From Flavobacterium sp. (lineage in GTDB: Bacteria; Bacteroidota; Bacteroidia; Flavobacteriales; Flavobacteriaceae), in assembly GCA_012032075.1 (NCBI GenBank), contig JAAURU010000054.1:1-12567 (forward strand): 12,567 bases of DNA, written 5' to 3'. The translations under genes and the position numbers were made by a program. A model generated the notes under the pieces. That model saw nothing but the letters and a program-made list of their open reading frames with translations, searched no databases and had not been told where the DNA came from. Positions 1-7,391 of this stretch are shown here, piece after piece. Every line of letters begins with the position of its first letter. The stretch's first letter is position 1.

Positions 1-309
1 AATTTTCAATAACAATATCTTTTGTTGAATTCCAAAAGTCATCTCCTACAACCTTATTGATACCTTCGTCTCCAAGAATTGCAAAATGTTTATCTTCCAC
101 TCCTACATAAAATAAAACCCCATTTCTATCCTTAGTGTTTTGCATTTCTAGAGATAAAAAACCTCCTGAGCTCTTTCGAGCGGAGGTTTTTCTGAATGAT
201 TTTCTATATGAATTCTTATTTCACCCGAAGTATCTTTTTCTGCTATAACGATAGCCTGAACAATTTCATGTTCTTCACTTGCGGTCAAGAAATCTTCTGT
301 TTTAGACAT
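1..309 (-). CDS. TPM-domain protein, 3' end cut by window edge, frameshifted
   Basis: Starts at the ATG at 309 (MSKTEDFLTASEEHEIVQAI) and runs off the left edge, so only about 100 residues are visible. The combination of GEIRIHIEN, RAQEVF, DRNGVLFYVGVEDK and FAILGDEGINKVV is typical of the TPM (TLP18.3/Psb32/MOLO-1) domain, in the short cytosolic form without signal peptide. The molecular function of this family in Bacteroidota is not established; it usually sits next to lemA. It begins 14 bases after the lemA stop, so it is very probably co-transcribed. As given, the frame hits a TAG at 148-150, while the correct frame resumes at once with LEMQNTKD. One base is missing somewhere in about 148-160, most simply in the A6 run at 155-160. 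I treat this as a likely sequence error. Family assignment is from remembered motifs, not a search. Confidence 0.8.
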
Positions 310-323
310 AATTTGTTTTTATA

Positions 324-917
324 TTATTTTCCAAAGTCAAATTCTACATCAACAGGTTTCTCAGCTCCAGCAACTGCATCAAAATAAGCTTTTTCTTTAT
401 AACTAGATAAAAACATGCTTCTTGGCATTTTTAAAACATAATTATTGTAGGTTTCAACTGATTCATTAAAACGTGTTCTTGCAGTAAGAATTTGGTTTTC
501 AGTACTTGCTAGTTCATCCTGTAATTTTAAGAAATTTTGATTGGCTTTTAATTCTGGATAAGCTTCTACAGTTACCAATAATTTTGATAAAGCAGAACTT
601 ACACCACTTTGTGCTTGATTGAACTCAGCTAATTGCTCAGGAGTTATGTTAGTTGGATCAATTGTAACAGATGTAGCTTTGGATCTTGCATTGATAACTG
701 CCTCAAGAGTAGATTTCTCAAAATCAGCTGCTCCTTTTACAGTTTTTACTAAGTTACCAATTAAATCATTTCTTCGTTGGTAGGAAGTTTCCACATTACC
801 CCAAGATTTTTTTACATTTTCATTAACAGTTACTGCTCCATTTTTAACAGAGATGTAATAAAATATTCCAATAATAGCCAGGCCTCCAATAATTATCCAC
901 GGTAAGAATTTTTTCAT
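324..917 (-). CDS. LemA family protein
   Basis: An intact 197-residue protein, within the usual 180-210 range for LemA. It has an N-terminal hydrophobic anchor (about residues 5-22) after MKKF, then the helical LemA domain. The family signature WGNVETSYQRRNDLIGNLVKTV lies at about 39-60, with VEAYPELKAN and FLKLQDELASTENQI at about 117-143. LemA proteins are membrane-anchored with the helical domain predicted outside the cytoplasm; their biochemical role is not well defined. The gene follows the MerR-like gene by 11 bases and precedes the TPM gene by 14, fitting the common lemA-TPM pairing. The first Met is used because the membrane anchor starts there and the next Met is far downstream. No frame damage is seen. 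Confidence 0.93.
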   Translation of the reverse strand: MKKFLPWIIIGGLAIIGIFYYISVKNGAVTVNENVKKSWGNVETSYQRRNDLIGNLVKTVKGAADFEKSTLEAVINARSKATSVTIDPTNITPEQLAEFNQAQSGVSSALSKLLVTVEAYPELKANQNFLKLQDELASTENQILTARTRFNESVETYNNYVLKMPRSMFLSSYKEKAYFDAVAGAEKPVDVEFDFGK

Positions 918-928
918 AATTTTTGTTT

Positions 929-1261
929 TTAAATTTGATTTTTAATATTTAATAATTGTGTTTTTACGTTTTCTAATTTTCTAATAATTTCAAAAGTATT
1001 TAATGTTTTCTTTTGATTTTCTTTTAAATGTGTTTTTGCTCCTTCTAATGTGAAACCTCTTTCTTTGACTAAATGGAAAATGAGTTGCAAATTCTTAACA
1101 TCTTCTGGAGTAAATTTCCGATTTCCTTTTGCATTTTTCTTTGGTTTTAAAATGTCAAACTCTTTTTCCCAAAAACGAATCAAAGAAGCATTTACATCAA
1201 AGGCTTTGGCAAGCTCTCCAATACTATAATACAACTTATCTTTTGGTAAATCGATGTGCAT
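929..1261 (-). CDS. MerR-like DNA-binding regulator
   Basis: An intact 110-residue protein. Residues about 11-75 form a MerR-type winged helix-turn-helix: YSIGELAKAFDVNASLIRFW is the helix-turn-helix, followed by EKEFDILKPKKNAKGNRKFT (wing) and EDVKNLQLIFHLVKERGFTL (second helix pair). The remaining 35 residues look like a short helix or coiled coil (IIRKLENVKTQLLNIKNQ). There is no effector domain and no metal-binding Cys cluster, so it is not a classic metal or drug sensor. It lies 41 bases after the M23 peptidase gene and 11 before lemA, so it is probably in the same transcript and may act on this cluster or on envelope genes. That target is inference. Small MerR proteins of this kind are common in Bacteroidota. 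Confidence 0.9.
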   Translation of the reverse strand: MHIDLPKDKLYYSIGELAKAFDVNASLIRFWEKEFDILKPKKNAKGNRKFTPEDVKNLQLIFHLVKERGFTLEGAKTHLKENQKKTLNTFEIIRKLENVKTQLLNIKNQI

Positions 1262-1302
1262 CCTGTTTTTTTTAAATTTTAATACTCAAATCTTAATACT
1301 TC

Positions 1303-2280
1303 CTAATCCAATGATTGATTCTCTTGAGTAGCTAATTTTGAAATTGCGACATATTCTTCAGCTGAAATACTTCCATAATAAAAATTAATAGGATTTACTT
1401 TTTCACCATTTTTCATTACTTCATAGTGTAAATGTGGAGCTTCACTTCTTCCTGTGCTTCCTACATATCCTATAATATCTCCTCTTTTTACTTTTTGGGC
1501 AGGTTTACAGTTGTATTTACTTAAATGCGCATACAAAGTTACATAACCATAACCATGATTAATTTCAACATGATTACCATAACCTGAAAGAGAATTATCG
1601 GCTTTTAAAATTACACCATCTCCACTAGCATAAACTGGAGTTCCTGTTGGTGAAGTGAAGTCCATTCCATAATGAAATTTTCTAATTTTTGTAAATGGGT
1701 CACTTCTATATCCAAAACCAGAAGCCATTCTTTTTAAATCTTCATTTTTAACAGGTTGTATAGCTGGAATAGCAGCCAATAATTTTTCTTTTTGTTTGGC
1801 TAAAACGACTATCTCATCTAAAGACTTTGATTGAATTACCAACTCTTTCGTTAATCGATCTACTTTTTTAGTAGTATTAATCACTAATTCAGAATTGTTA
1901 TAACCTTCAAGCGTCTTGTATCTATTTACACCTCCAAATCCTGCTTTTCGTTCTTCATCACTTATAGGTTTTGTGTTAAAGTAAATGCGATAAATATTAT
2001 TGTCACGTTCTTCAATTGCTTTTAAAACTTCGTCCATTAAATCCATTTTCTTGTTCAAAAGCTTGTAATTCAGCTTCATGGTTTCTAATTCGCTAGTTAG
2101 TAACTTGTCTTTTGGAGTTTCAAAATAGGGGGTATTTATCAATAAAATAAAACATAAAAAGCCAAATAAAGCAGAAGCTAATAAAAACAAAAAAGCATAA
2201 CCAAATTTTTTACGACGTTGCGGTTTTATTCTTTTGTAAGCTAAATTTTCCGAATCGTAATAATATTTTACTTTAGACAT
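1303..2280 (-). CDS. M23 (LytM-type) peptidoglycan peptidase, membrane-anchored
   Basis: An intact 325-residue protein. A positively charged cytoplasmic stretch (residues 16-25, IKPQRRKKF) precedes one transmembrane helix (about 27-49). A coiled-coil-like region follows (about 60-175), then a C-terminal M23 domain (about 185-300). The zinc and catalytic residues are present: H203xxxD207 (HYGMD), H252 (YAHLSK) and H283-L-H285 (APHLHYEV). By family precedent H203, D207 and H285 bind zinc, and H252 and H283 act in catalysis, so this should be an active endopeptidase cutting peptidoglycan cross-bridges at the outer face of the inner membrane. Because the residues are complete, it is not a degenerate EnvC/NlpD-like activator. 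It is divergent from alaS and heads the cluster with the MerR, LemA and TPM genes. Its physiological substrate is unknown. Confidence 0.94.
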   Translation of the reverse strand: MSKVKYYYDSENLAYKRIKPQRRKKFGYAFLFLLASALFGFLCFILLINTPYFETPKDKLLTSELETMKLNYKLLNKKMDLMDEVLKAIEERDNNIYRIYFNTKPISDEERKAGFGGVNRYKTLEGYNNSELVINTTKKVDRLTKELVIQSKSLDEIVVLAKQKEKLLAAIPAIQPVKNEDLKRMASGFGYRSDPFTKIRKFHYGMDFTSPTGTPVYASGDGVILKADNSLSGYGNHVEINHGYGYVTLYAHLSKYNCKPAQKVKRGDIIGYVGSTGRSEAPHLHYEVMKNGEKVNPINFYYGSISAEEYVAISKLATQENQSLD

Positions 2281-2335
2281 GTATTAAAATTACTATTTTT
2301 GCACCAAATTAAGTGATGTACATTAGTTATACGAA

Positions 2336-2343
2336 CAAAATTA
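2336..2343 (-). promoter_or_regulatory. possible -7 promoter box of the M23-MerR-LemA-TPM cluster
   Basis: On the minus strand this reads TAATTTTG, matching the Bacteroidota -7 consensus TAnnTTTG, about 55 bases before the M23 start. No convincing TTTG -33 element is seen at the expected distance, so this is weak. Confidence 0.25.
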
Positions 2344-2475
2344 AAAAATGTTTCATTCTATTCGTTTATTTATAACGAAACTTTGTGATTTTTTGTATAG
2401 CTTAAATGCATCTATTTGATTTTTAACGATAAAGAGATTTATAAGTATTCTCTAAAAACAATTAAAATAATTTTA

Positions 2476-5111
2476 ATGAAATCACAAGACATTCGCAAAG
2501 CGTATTTACAATTCTTTGAAAGTAAAGGACATTTAATTGTGCCTTCTGCACCTATTGTGTTAAAAGATGACCCAACTTTGATGTTTAACAACTCAGGTAT
2601 GGCTCAATTCAAAGAATATTTTTTAGGAAATGGAACGCCTAAAAGTAAACGTATAGCAGATACTCAAAAATGTCTTCGTGTTTCAGGTAAACATAATGAT
2701 TTAGAGGATGTAGGTTTTGATACCTATCATCATACCATGTTTGAAATGCTAGGGAACTGGTCTTTTGGAGATTATTTCAAGAAAGAAGCATTACCTTGGG
2801 CTTGGGAATTCTTAACAGAAGTTTTAAAGTTAGACAAAGACCGTTTGTATGTATCTGTTTTTGAAGGAAATCCTGAAGAAAATGTTCCTTTTGACCAAGA
2901 AGCATTTGATATTTGGAAACAATTTGTTCCAGAAGACCGAATTATTTTTGGAAATAAAAAAGATAATTTTTGGGAGATGGGTGACCAAGGACCTTGTGGA
3001 CCATGTTCTGAAATTCATATCGATTTACGTACTGATGAAGAAAGAAAAGCAGTTTCAGGACGCGATTTAGTAAATGCAGATCATCCTCAAGTAGTGGAAA
3101 TTTGGAACAATGTCTTTATGGAATTCAACCGTAAAGCAGATGGTTCTTTGGAAAAATTACCAGCACAACATGTAGATACTGGAATGGGATTTGAACGTTT
3201 GTGTATGGCAATGCAAGGCGTAACTTCTAATTATGATACCGATGTTTTTACCCCTTTAATTTCTAAAGTAGAAACGATTACGGGTTTAAAATATACAGCC
3301 AACAACCAACAACCAACAACCAACAACCAAGAAAAAACCAATATTGCAATTCGTGTCATTGTGGATCACGTTCGTGCAGTTGCTTTTGCTATTGCAGACG
3401 GACAATTACCTTCTAACAATGGAGCAGGTTATGTAATTCGTAGAATTTTACGTCGTGCGATTCGTTACGGATTTACTTTTTTAGATACCAAAGAACCGTT
3501 CATTTATCATTGGTAGAAGTATTAGCAAACCAAATGGGTGAATTTTTCCCTGAAATTAAAAAGCAACAAGTTTTAGTAACCAATGTGATTCGTGAAGAAG
3601 AAGCTTCTTTCTTGAGAACATTAGAACAAGGCTTACAATTATTAGATACAGTTATTGCAGAAACAAATGGAAAGGAAGTTTCGGGTGCTAAAGCATTTGA
3701 ATTGTATGATACTTTTGGTTTTCCAAAAGATTTAACGGCTTTAATTTTAAAAGAAAAAGGCTATTCGTTTGACGAAAAAGAATTTGAAGCAGAATTACAA
3801 AAGCAAAAAGCACGTTCGAGAGCCGCTTCGGAAGTTTCAACTGAAGATTGGTCGGTTTTAATTCCTGGAAATGTGGAAACATTTGTTGGTTATGACCAAA
3901 CGGAAAACGAAGTTAAAATTACGCGTATTCGTAAAGTAGATTCTAAAAAAGATGGGGTTTTGTACCAAATTGTATTAGATGCCACTCCATTTTATCCTGA
4001 AGGAGGAGGACAAGTTGGTGATAGAGGAGTTTTAGTTTCTGCAAATGAAACTATTGAAATTATCGATACTAAGAAAGAGAATAATTTAATATTGCACATA
4101 GCGAAACAGTTACCAGAAAATGTAAATGCTGCTTTTGTCGCTAAAGTAAATACCAAATTTAAGAATTGCTTCTTCAAAGAATCACTCCGCTACGCATTTG
4201 ATGCATTTGGCTTTGCGTACTATTTTAGGAACACATGTGGAGCAAAAAGGATCATTGGTAAACCCAAATTATTTGCGTTTTGACTTTTCTCATTTTTCGA
4301 AAGTAACTGATCAAGAATTAAAAGAAGTAGAAGATTTTGTTAACCAAAGAATTCAAGAACAATTGCCTTTGATTGAGAGAAGAAGTATTCCTATCCAACA
4401 AGCGTTAGATGAAGGAGCAATGGCTTTGTTTGGAGAAAAATATGGTGATAATGTTCGTGCCATTAAATTTGGAGATTCTATGGAATTGTGTGGAGGTATT
4501 CACGTACCCAACACAGCTGATATTTGGCATTTCAAAATTATTTCAGAAGGAGCTGTTGCAGCTGGAATTCGTCGTATTGAAGCAATAACTGGTGATGCTG
4601 TGAAAGATTTCTTTGCGAATCAAGAAAGTACGTTGGCAGAAATCAAAGAAACGCTTAAAAATCCACAAGATGTTTTAAAAGCGGTTGGTTCTTTACAAGA
4701 AGAAAATGCCAAATTGAAAAAACAAGTAGAGCAATTACTAAAAGATAAAGCAAAAGGATTAAAAGGCGAATTAGCATCACAAATTCAAGAACTGAATGGT
4801 GTGAAATTCTTAGCTACTCAAGTCGATTTAGATACAAATGGAGCAAAAGATTTAGCTTACGAATTAGGCAACAATGAAACCAATTTATTCTTAGTACTAG
4901 CAACAACTTCTGAAGAGAAACCAATGTTAACGTGTTATATTTCTAAAGAATTAGTTGCTGAAAAGGATTAAATGCAGGTCAAGTAGTTCGTGAACTTGGA
5001 AAATACATACAAGGTGGTGGTGGTGGACAACCATTTTTCGCAACTGCTGGTGGAAAAAATGTGAATGGAATTAAAGAAGCTCTTGAGAAGGCTGTTGAGT
5101 TTGTGAAGTAA
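2476..5111 (+). CDS. alaS: alanyl-tRNA synthetase, three apparent frameshifts
   Basis: Charges tRNA(Ala) with alanine in the cytoplasm. Start ATG at 2476 (MKSQDIRKAYLQFFESKGH), the normal family N-terminus. The class II catalytic core follows, with DDPTLMFNNSGMAQFKEYFL and DTGMGFERL. The editing domain carries both zinc motifs, HSATH near 4180 and SMELCGGIH near 4480-4503. The C-terminal domain ends with the glycine-rich GGGGGQPFFATAGGKN. Three one-base breaks are needed to read it: a T lost at 3509-3511 (FIY-H-LVEVL), a T gained at 4166-4167 (FKN-ASSKNHSATH), and an A lost at 4961-4964 (VAEKGLNAGQ). Corrected, it is 879 codons (878 aa), normal for AlaS. As the gene is essential, I read the breaks as sequence errors. 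The variable segment after LKYTA holds a heptamer repeat. It is divergent from the M23 cluster and ends in a hairpin shared with the Rid gene. Confidence 0.96.
3299..3330 (+). repeat. heptamer tandem repeat CCAACAA x4.6 inside alaS
   Basis: Four exact copies of CCAACAA (3299-3305, 3306-3312, 3313-3319, 3320-3326) followed by CCAA. Read in the alaS frame it gives the low-complexity stretch ANNQQPTTNNQ between LKYT and EKTNIAIRVIVDH, in a linker of the protein. A gain or loss of one copy would shift the frame; three copies (21 bases) are needed to stay in frame. Confidence 0.95.
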
Positions 5112-5124
5112 TTTGAAAATTATG

Positions 5125-5155
5125 AAAACCTCTTAGTTTAAAATTAAGAGGTTTT
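5125..5155. terminator. bidirectional hairpin terminator between alaS and the Rid gene
   Basis: A perfect 11-bp stem, AAAACCTCTTA (5125-5135) and TAAGAGGTTTT (5145-5155), with a 9-base loop. It lies 13 bases after the alaS stop. A T7 tract follows on the plus strand (5152-5158) and an A4 run on the other side gives T4 for the minus strand. It sits exactly between the convergent alaS and Rid genes, whose stop codons flank it. Confidence 0.9.
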
Positions 5156-5156
5156 T

Positions 5157-5538
5157 TTAAATTTCCACCACAGCTATCGCTTCAATTTCTATCAACCATT
5201 CTTTTTTACCTAAAGCTTGAATGCCAACTAATGTACTAGCAGGATAATTTTCGTCACCTAAAAAATCTTTTCGAACTTTTCTATAAACAGGTAAATCGAT
5301 TTCTGGATTAAAATTGACAATGTATGTATTCATTTTTACTACATCTTTAAAAGTAGCCTTGCCATTTTTTTAATTCGTTTTCCAAATTTTTAAAAGTAGC
5401 AATTGTTTGTTCTTCTAAATTTTTTCCGTTTCCAATTTGTCCAGAAATGTATAAGGTTTTTATGTTGCCAGTTGTAACAACTACTGTTTGAGAGAAACCC
5501 TCGTTTGGGTTAATGTATTCTTTTGAAAATGCAGTCAT
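5157..5538 (-). CDS. YjgF/YER057c/Rid-family protein, frameshifted, lacks RidA arginine
   Basis: Start ATG at 5538 (MTAFSKEYINPNEGFSQTVV) gives the usual Rid N-terminus; the in-frame TTG upstream at 5565 adds only nine atypical residues. Motifs include TLYISGQIG, ATFKDVVKMNTYIVNF and WLIEIEAIAVVEI, which define a small trimeric Rid fold of about 126 residues. The frame breaks near 5365-5371. Removing one base from the T7 run there (minus strand LENELKNGKATFKDVV) restores 127 codons ending at the TAA at 5157-5159. Classic RidA hydrolyses reactive enamines and imines made by PLP enzymes and needs an Arg in a PARS-like motif. Here the matching site reads ENYPASTLV with no Arg, so classic imine deaminase activity is doubtful and it may belong to another Rid subgroup. 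Convergent with alaS, divergent from the GSCFA gene. Confidence 0.88.
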
Positions 5539-5562
5539 ATTTAAATTAAAAGGTTGTTTTGT

Positions 5563-5570
5563 CAAAGTTA
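5563..5570 (-). promoter_or_regulatory. -7 promoter box for the Rid gene
   Basis: Minus strand reads TAACTTTG, an exact fit to TAnnTTTG, 24 bases before the ATG at 5538. A TTTG on the same strand at 5599-5596 is a little too far (25-base spacer) to be a sure -33 element. Confidence 0.4.
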
Positions 5571-5605
5571 ATCATCAAAAGCTAGTTTTTTAATTCAAAC
5601 TAAAT

Positions 5606-5613
5606 TAAATTTG
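5606..5613 (+). promoter_or_regulatory. -7 promoter box for the GSCFA gene
   Basis: TAAATTTG fits TAnnTTTG and lies 18 bases before the ATG at 5632, implying a very short leader. No clear TTTG lies at the -33 position. Together with the opposite box at 5563-5570 it suggests a divergent promoter pair. Confidence 0.4.
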
Positions 5614-5631
5614 GGCTCATTTGTTTAAATC

Positions 5632-6558
5632 ATGCAATTCACTACAAAAATTCCAATTTCAAAATTTCAAAATCAAATTACTTACGATAGCAAAATTTTG
5701 TCTTTAGGCTCTTGTTTTGCAGAAAATATGGGTAAGAAGTTTGACTATTTTAAATTTCAAAATACGACTAATTCGTTTGGAATTATTTTCAATCCAGTTT
5801 CTATTGAAAAATTAGTTAATAGAATTGTAAATAAAATTGAATTCACAGAAGAAGATATTTTCTTTCACAACGATTTATGGCATTGCTACGAAGTACATTC
5901 AGAACTTTCAAATCCAAACAAAGAAGAATTTTTAAAAGAGATAAATTCTTTAATCTTTCAATCTTATAATCATTTATTCCAAACAACACATTGTATTATT
6001 ACATTAGGAACTTCTTGGGTGTACAGACTTCGACAAGCTCAGTCTGACAATCGTATTATTGTTGCTAATTGCCATAAAGTGCCTCAAAAACAGTTTAATA
6101 AAGAATTACTTTCAGTTGAAACAATAGAAAAAAGTATAACTAACATTGTTTCATTGGTAAACCAAATTAATAAAAACGTACAATTTATTTTTACCGTTTC
6201 ACCAGTTCGACATATAAAAGATGGTTTTATAGAAAATACTATTAGTAAAGCACATTTAATTACTGCGATACATTCTTCCATCTTCCATCTTCCAACTTCG
6301 AGCTATTTTCCCACTTATGAAATCCAATTAGATGAACTTAGAGATTATCGATTTTACAAGGAAGATATGTTACACCCTAATAAAGTAGCTATTGATTATA
6401 TTTGGGAACGTTTCAAGGAAAGTGTAATTTCAGAAACAGCTTTTCAAATTATGGATGAGGTAGAAACGATTCAAAAAGCATTAGCGCATCGACCTTTTAA
6501 TCCTAATTCAGAAAGTCATTTGAATGTTTTGACAAACACTACAAAAAAAAATAAGTAA
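5632..6558 (+). CDS. GSCFA domain protein (SGNH-like fold)
   Basis: An intact 308-residue protein, normal for the family, without signal peptide and therefore probably cytoplasmic. The naming motif LGSCFAENMG is at residues 25-34. FNPVSIEKLVNRI (53-65), ITLGTSWVY (123-131), VANCHKVPQKQF (144-155), FTVSPVRHIKDG (187-198) and LDELRDYRFYKEDMLHPN (233-250) are the other conserved blocks. Ser27 in GSCF, and D245 with H248 in DMLH, sit where SGNH/GDSL hydrolases carry their Ser and DxxH, so an esterase-like activity is plausible but not shown. No substrate is known to me. Two repeats lie inside the gene in frame: a REP-like element giving RLRQAQSDN (132-140) and a heptamer tract giving HSSIFHLPTSS (214-224). 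Both fall between conserved blocks. Followed 45 bases later by the DUF4230 gene on the same strand. Confidence 0.92.
   Translation: MQFTTKIPISKFQNQITYDSKILSLGSCFAENMGKKFDYFKFQNTTNSFGIIFNPVSIEKLVNRIVNKIEFTEEDIFFHNDLWHCYEVHSELSNPNKEEFLKEINSLIFQSYNHLFQTTHCIITLGTSWVYRLRQAQSDNRIIVANCHKVPQKQFNKELLSVETIEKSITNIVSLVNQINKNVQFIFTVSPVRHIKDGFIENTISKAHLITAIHSSIFHLPTSSYFPTYEIQLDELRDYRFYKEDMLHPNKVAIDYIWERFKESVISETAFQIMDEVETIQKALAHRPFNPNSESHLNVLTNTTKKNK
6024..6051 (+). repeat. REP-like element read in frame inside the GSCFA gene
   Basis: The stretch begins CAGACTTCGACAAGCTC and ends AGTCTGACAAT. AGACT at the left is complementary to AGTCT near the right. It shares the GCTC-N3-CTGACAAT end with the intergenic hairpin at 9452-9505 and the TGACAAT end of the 7342-7380 copy. 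It encodes RLRQAQSDN between the conserved WVY and VANCHKVPQ blocks. Confidence 0.65.
6275..6295 (+). repeat. heptamer tandem repeat CTTCCAT x3 inside the GSCFA gene
   Basis: CTTCCAT at 6275-6281 and 6282-6288, then CTTCCAA at 6289-6295. In frame it encodes SSIFHLP, in the stretch between the AHLITAIH helix and the conserved YFPTYEIQLDELRDYRF block. Confidence 0.85.
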
Positions 6559-6603
6559 TTTGCAAGCAAGATTTCCTTTTATCAAATTTTAAATTTAACT
6601 TCT

Positions 6604-7221
6604 ATGGGCGTTTTTACAGGTCTTTCCGAACTAAGAAAATGGGTTGTTATTCTGCTAATTGGTTTGGTATTGTTTTTTGGCTACAAATATTTCACCACTT
6701 CTTCTAATGAAACGACGGTAGAATATGATACCAATCTTATCCAACAGCAAATAAAAAACGTTGGAAAACTTGTAGTTACCGAAGGTCATTTTGCTGAAGT
6801 ATTAACATACAAGGACAAAAAGAAAACTTATATTCCTGGTTTAACTTTCGATAAAAAAGCATTAGTAGTTATAAATGCTGATGTAACTGTGGGTTTTGAT
6901 TTAAGTAAAGTGACGTATGATATTGATGCAGAAAATAAGATTTTGACGATTACCAATATTCCCAAAGAAGAAATCAAAATTAGCCCAGATATCAAGTATT
7001 ATGACACTGAGTCAAGCTCATTCAACGAATTTACAGGAGAAGATTACAATAAAATCAATACAATTGCAAAAGAAAATTTAGCTAAGAAAATCGAAAAATC
7101 TACTCTAAAATCAAATGCTCAAAACCGATTGCTTTCTGAATTGACTAAAATGCTTGTTTTAACTAATTCTATGGGTTGGACATTACATTACAAAGGAAAT
7201 GTAATTCAAAAAGAAAACTGA
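6604..7221 (+). CDS. DUF4230 membrane-anchored protein
   Basis: An intact 205-residue protein. One N-terminal transmembrane helix (about 13-28, WVVILLIGLVLFFGYKYF) is followed by a soluble domain expected outside the cytoplasm. The order of segments, LVVTEGHFAEVLTYKD (about 57-72), ALVVINADVTVGFDLSKV, ILTITNIPKEEI, IKYYDTESSSFNEFTGEDYN and a C-terminal helical part, matches DUF4230, a family of unknown function common in Bacteroidota. No enzyme motif is visible. Start chosen at the ATG at 6604; the short N-terminus before the anchor supports it. It lies 45 bases after the GSCFA gene on the same strand with no terminator between, so the two may be co-transcribed. No frame damage. Confidence 0.85.
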   Translation: MGVFTGLSELRKWVVILLIGLVLFFGYKYFTTSSNETTVEYDTNLIQQQIKNVGKLVVTEGHFAEVLTYKDKKKTYIPGLTFDKKALVVINADVTVGFDLSKVTYDIDAENKILTITNIPKEEIKISPDIKYYDTESSSFNEFTGEDYNKINTIAKENLAKKIEKSTLKSNAQNRLLSELTKMLVLTNSMGWTLHYKGNVIQKEN

Positions 7222-7249
7222 CTTAAAAGTTGTAAATGAAAATAGTAGG

Positions 7250-7380
7250 TGGTCAATCTGAACTTGTTTAGTTTCACTGAATCTCCGATTTCAGATTCTA
7301 ATTCAGACTCTCTTATTTAATTTGAGACTTTGAAATAAATTACTTCGTCAGTTCGCTAAAGCTCGTGTCAGAGTGACAAT
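7250..7380. repeat. composite REP-like repeat region between DUF4230 and rhodanese genes
   Basis: This gap between two convergent genes (7222-7391) has no ORF. It starts with GGTCAATCTGAACTTGTTT at 7250 and ends with GTGTCAGAGTGACAAT at 7380, preceded by ACTTCGTCAGTTCGCTAAAG (7342). These resemble dispersed repeats I remember from flavobacterial genomes, and the TGACAAT end is shared with 6024-6051 and the 9480-9505 end. No standard terminator hairpin with a T tract is seen, so the region may serve that purpose itself. Confidence 0.5.
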
Positions 7381-7391
7381 TTTAATATTAT

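Noticed and set aside
196..387. Small plus-strand reading frame over the TPM and lemA junction
   Set aside because: Antisense to two well-supported genes, with a composition rich in Phe, Cys and Tyr typical of a shadow frame.
2294..2301. TATTTTTG as the alaS promoter
   Set aside because: It matches the -7 pattern, but there is no TTTG at -33 and it is 175 bases from the start. A nearer candidate (TTTG at 2392-2395 with CTATTTG at 2412-2418) is one base short of the consensus.
2416..2475. Upstream TTG start adding 20 residues to AlaS
   Set aside because: The added residues are Ile/Lys/Tyr-rich and unlike AlaS; MKSQDIRKAYL at 2476 is the family N-terminus.
2830..3070. Opposite and alternative frames inside alaS (also 3688-3882 and 3992-4177)
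   Set aside because: All lie inside conserved AlaS coding sequence and have no recognisable motif.
3299..3330. Phase variation of alaS by heptamer slippage
   Set aside because: alaS is essential, the tract itself is in frame in this sequence, and the frame breaks lie elsewhere at unrelated sites.
3510..4283. Separate short genes for the middle and end of AlaS (3510-4283 and 4198-4971)
   Set aside because: They are successive parts of one alanyl-tRNA synthetase; joining them with three one-base corrections gives an exact 878-residue protein with all motifs in order.
6084..6281. Minus-strand frame inside the GSCFA gene
   Set aside because: Antisense to conserved GSCFA blocks; no motif or start signal.
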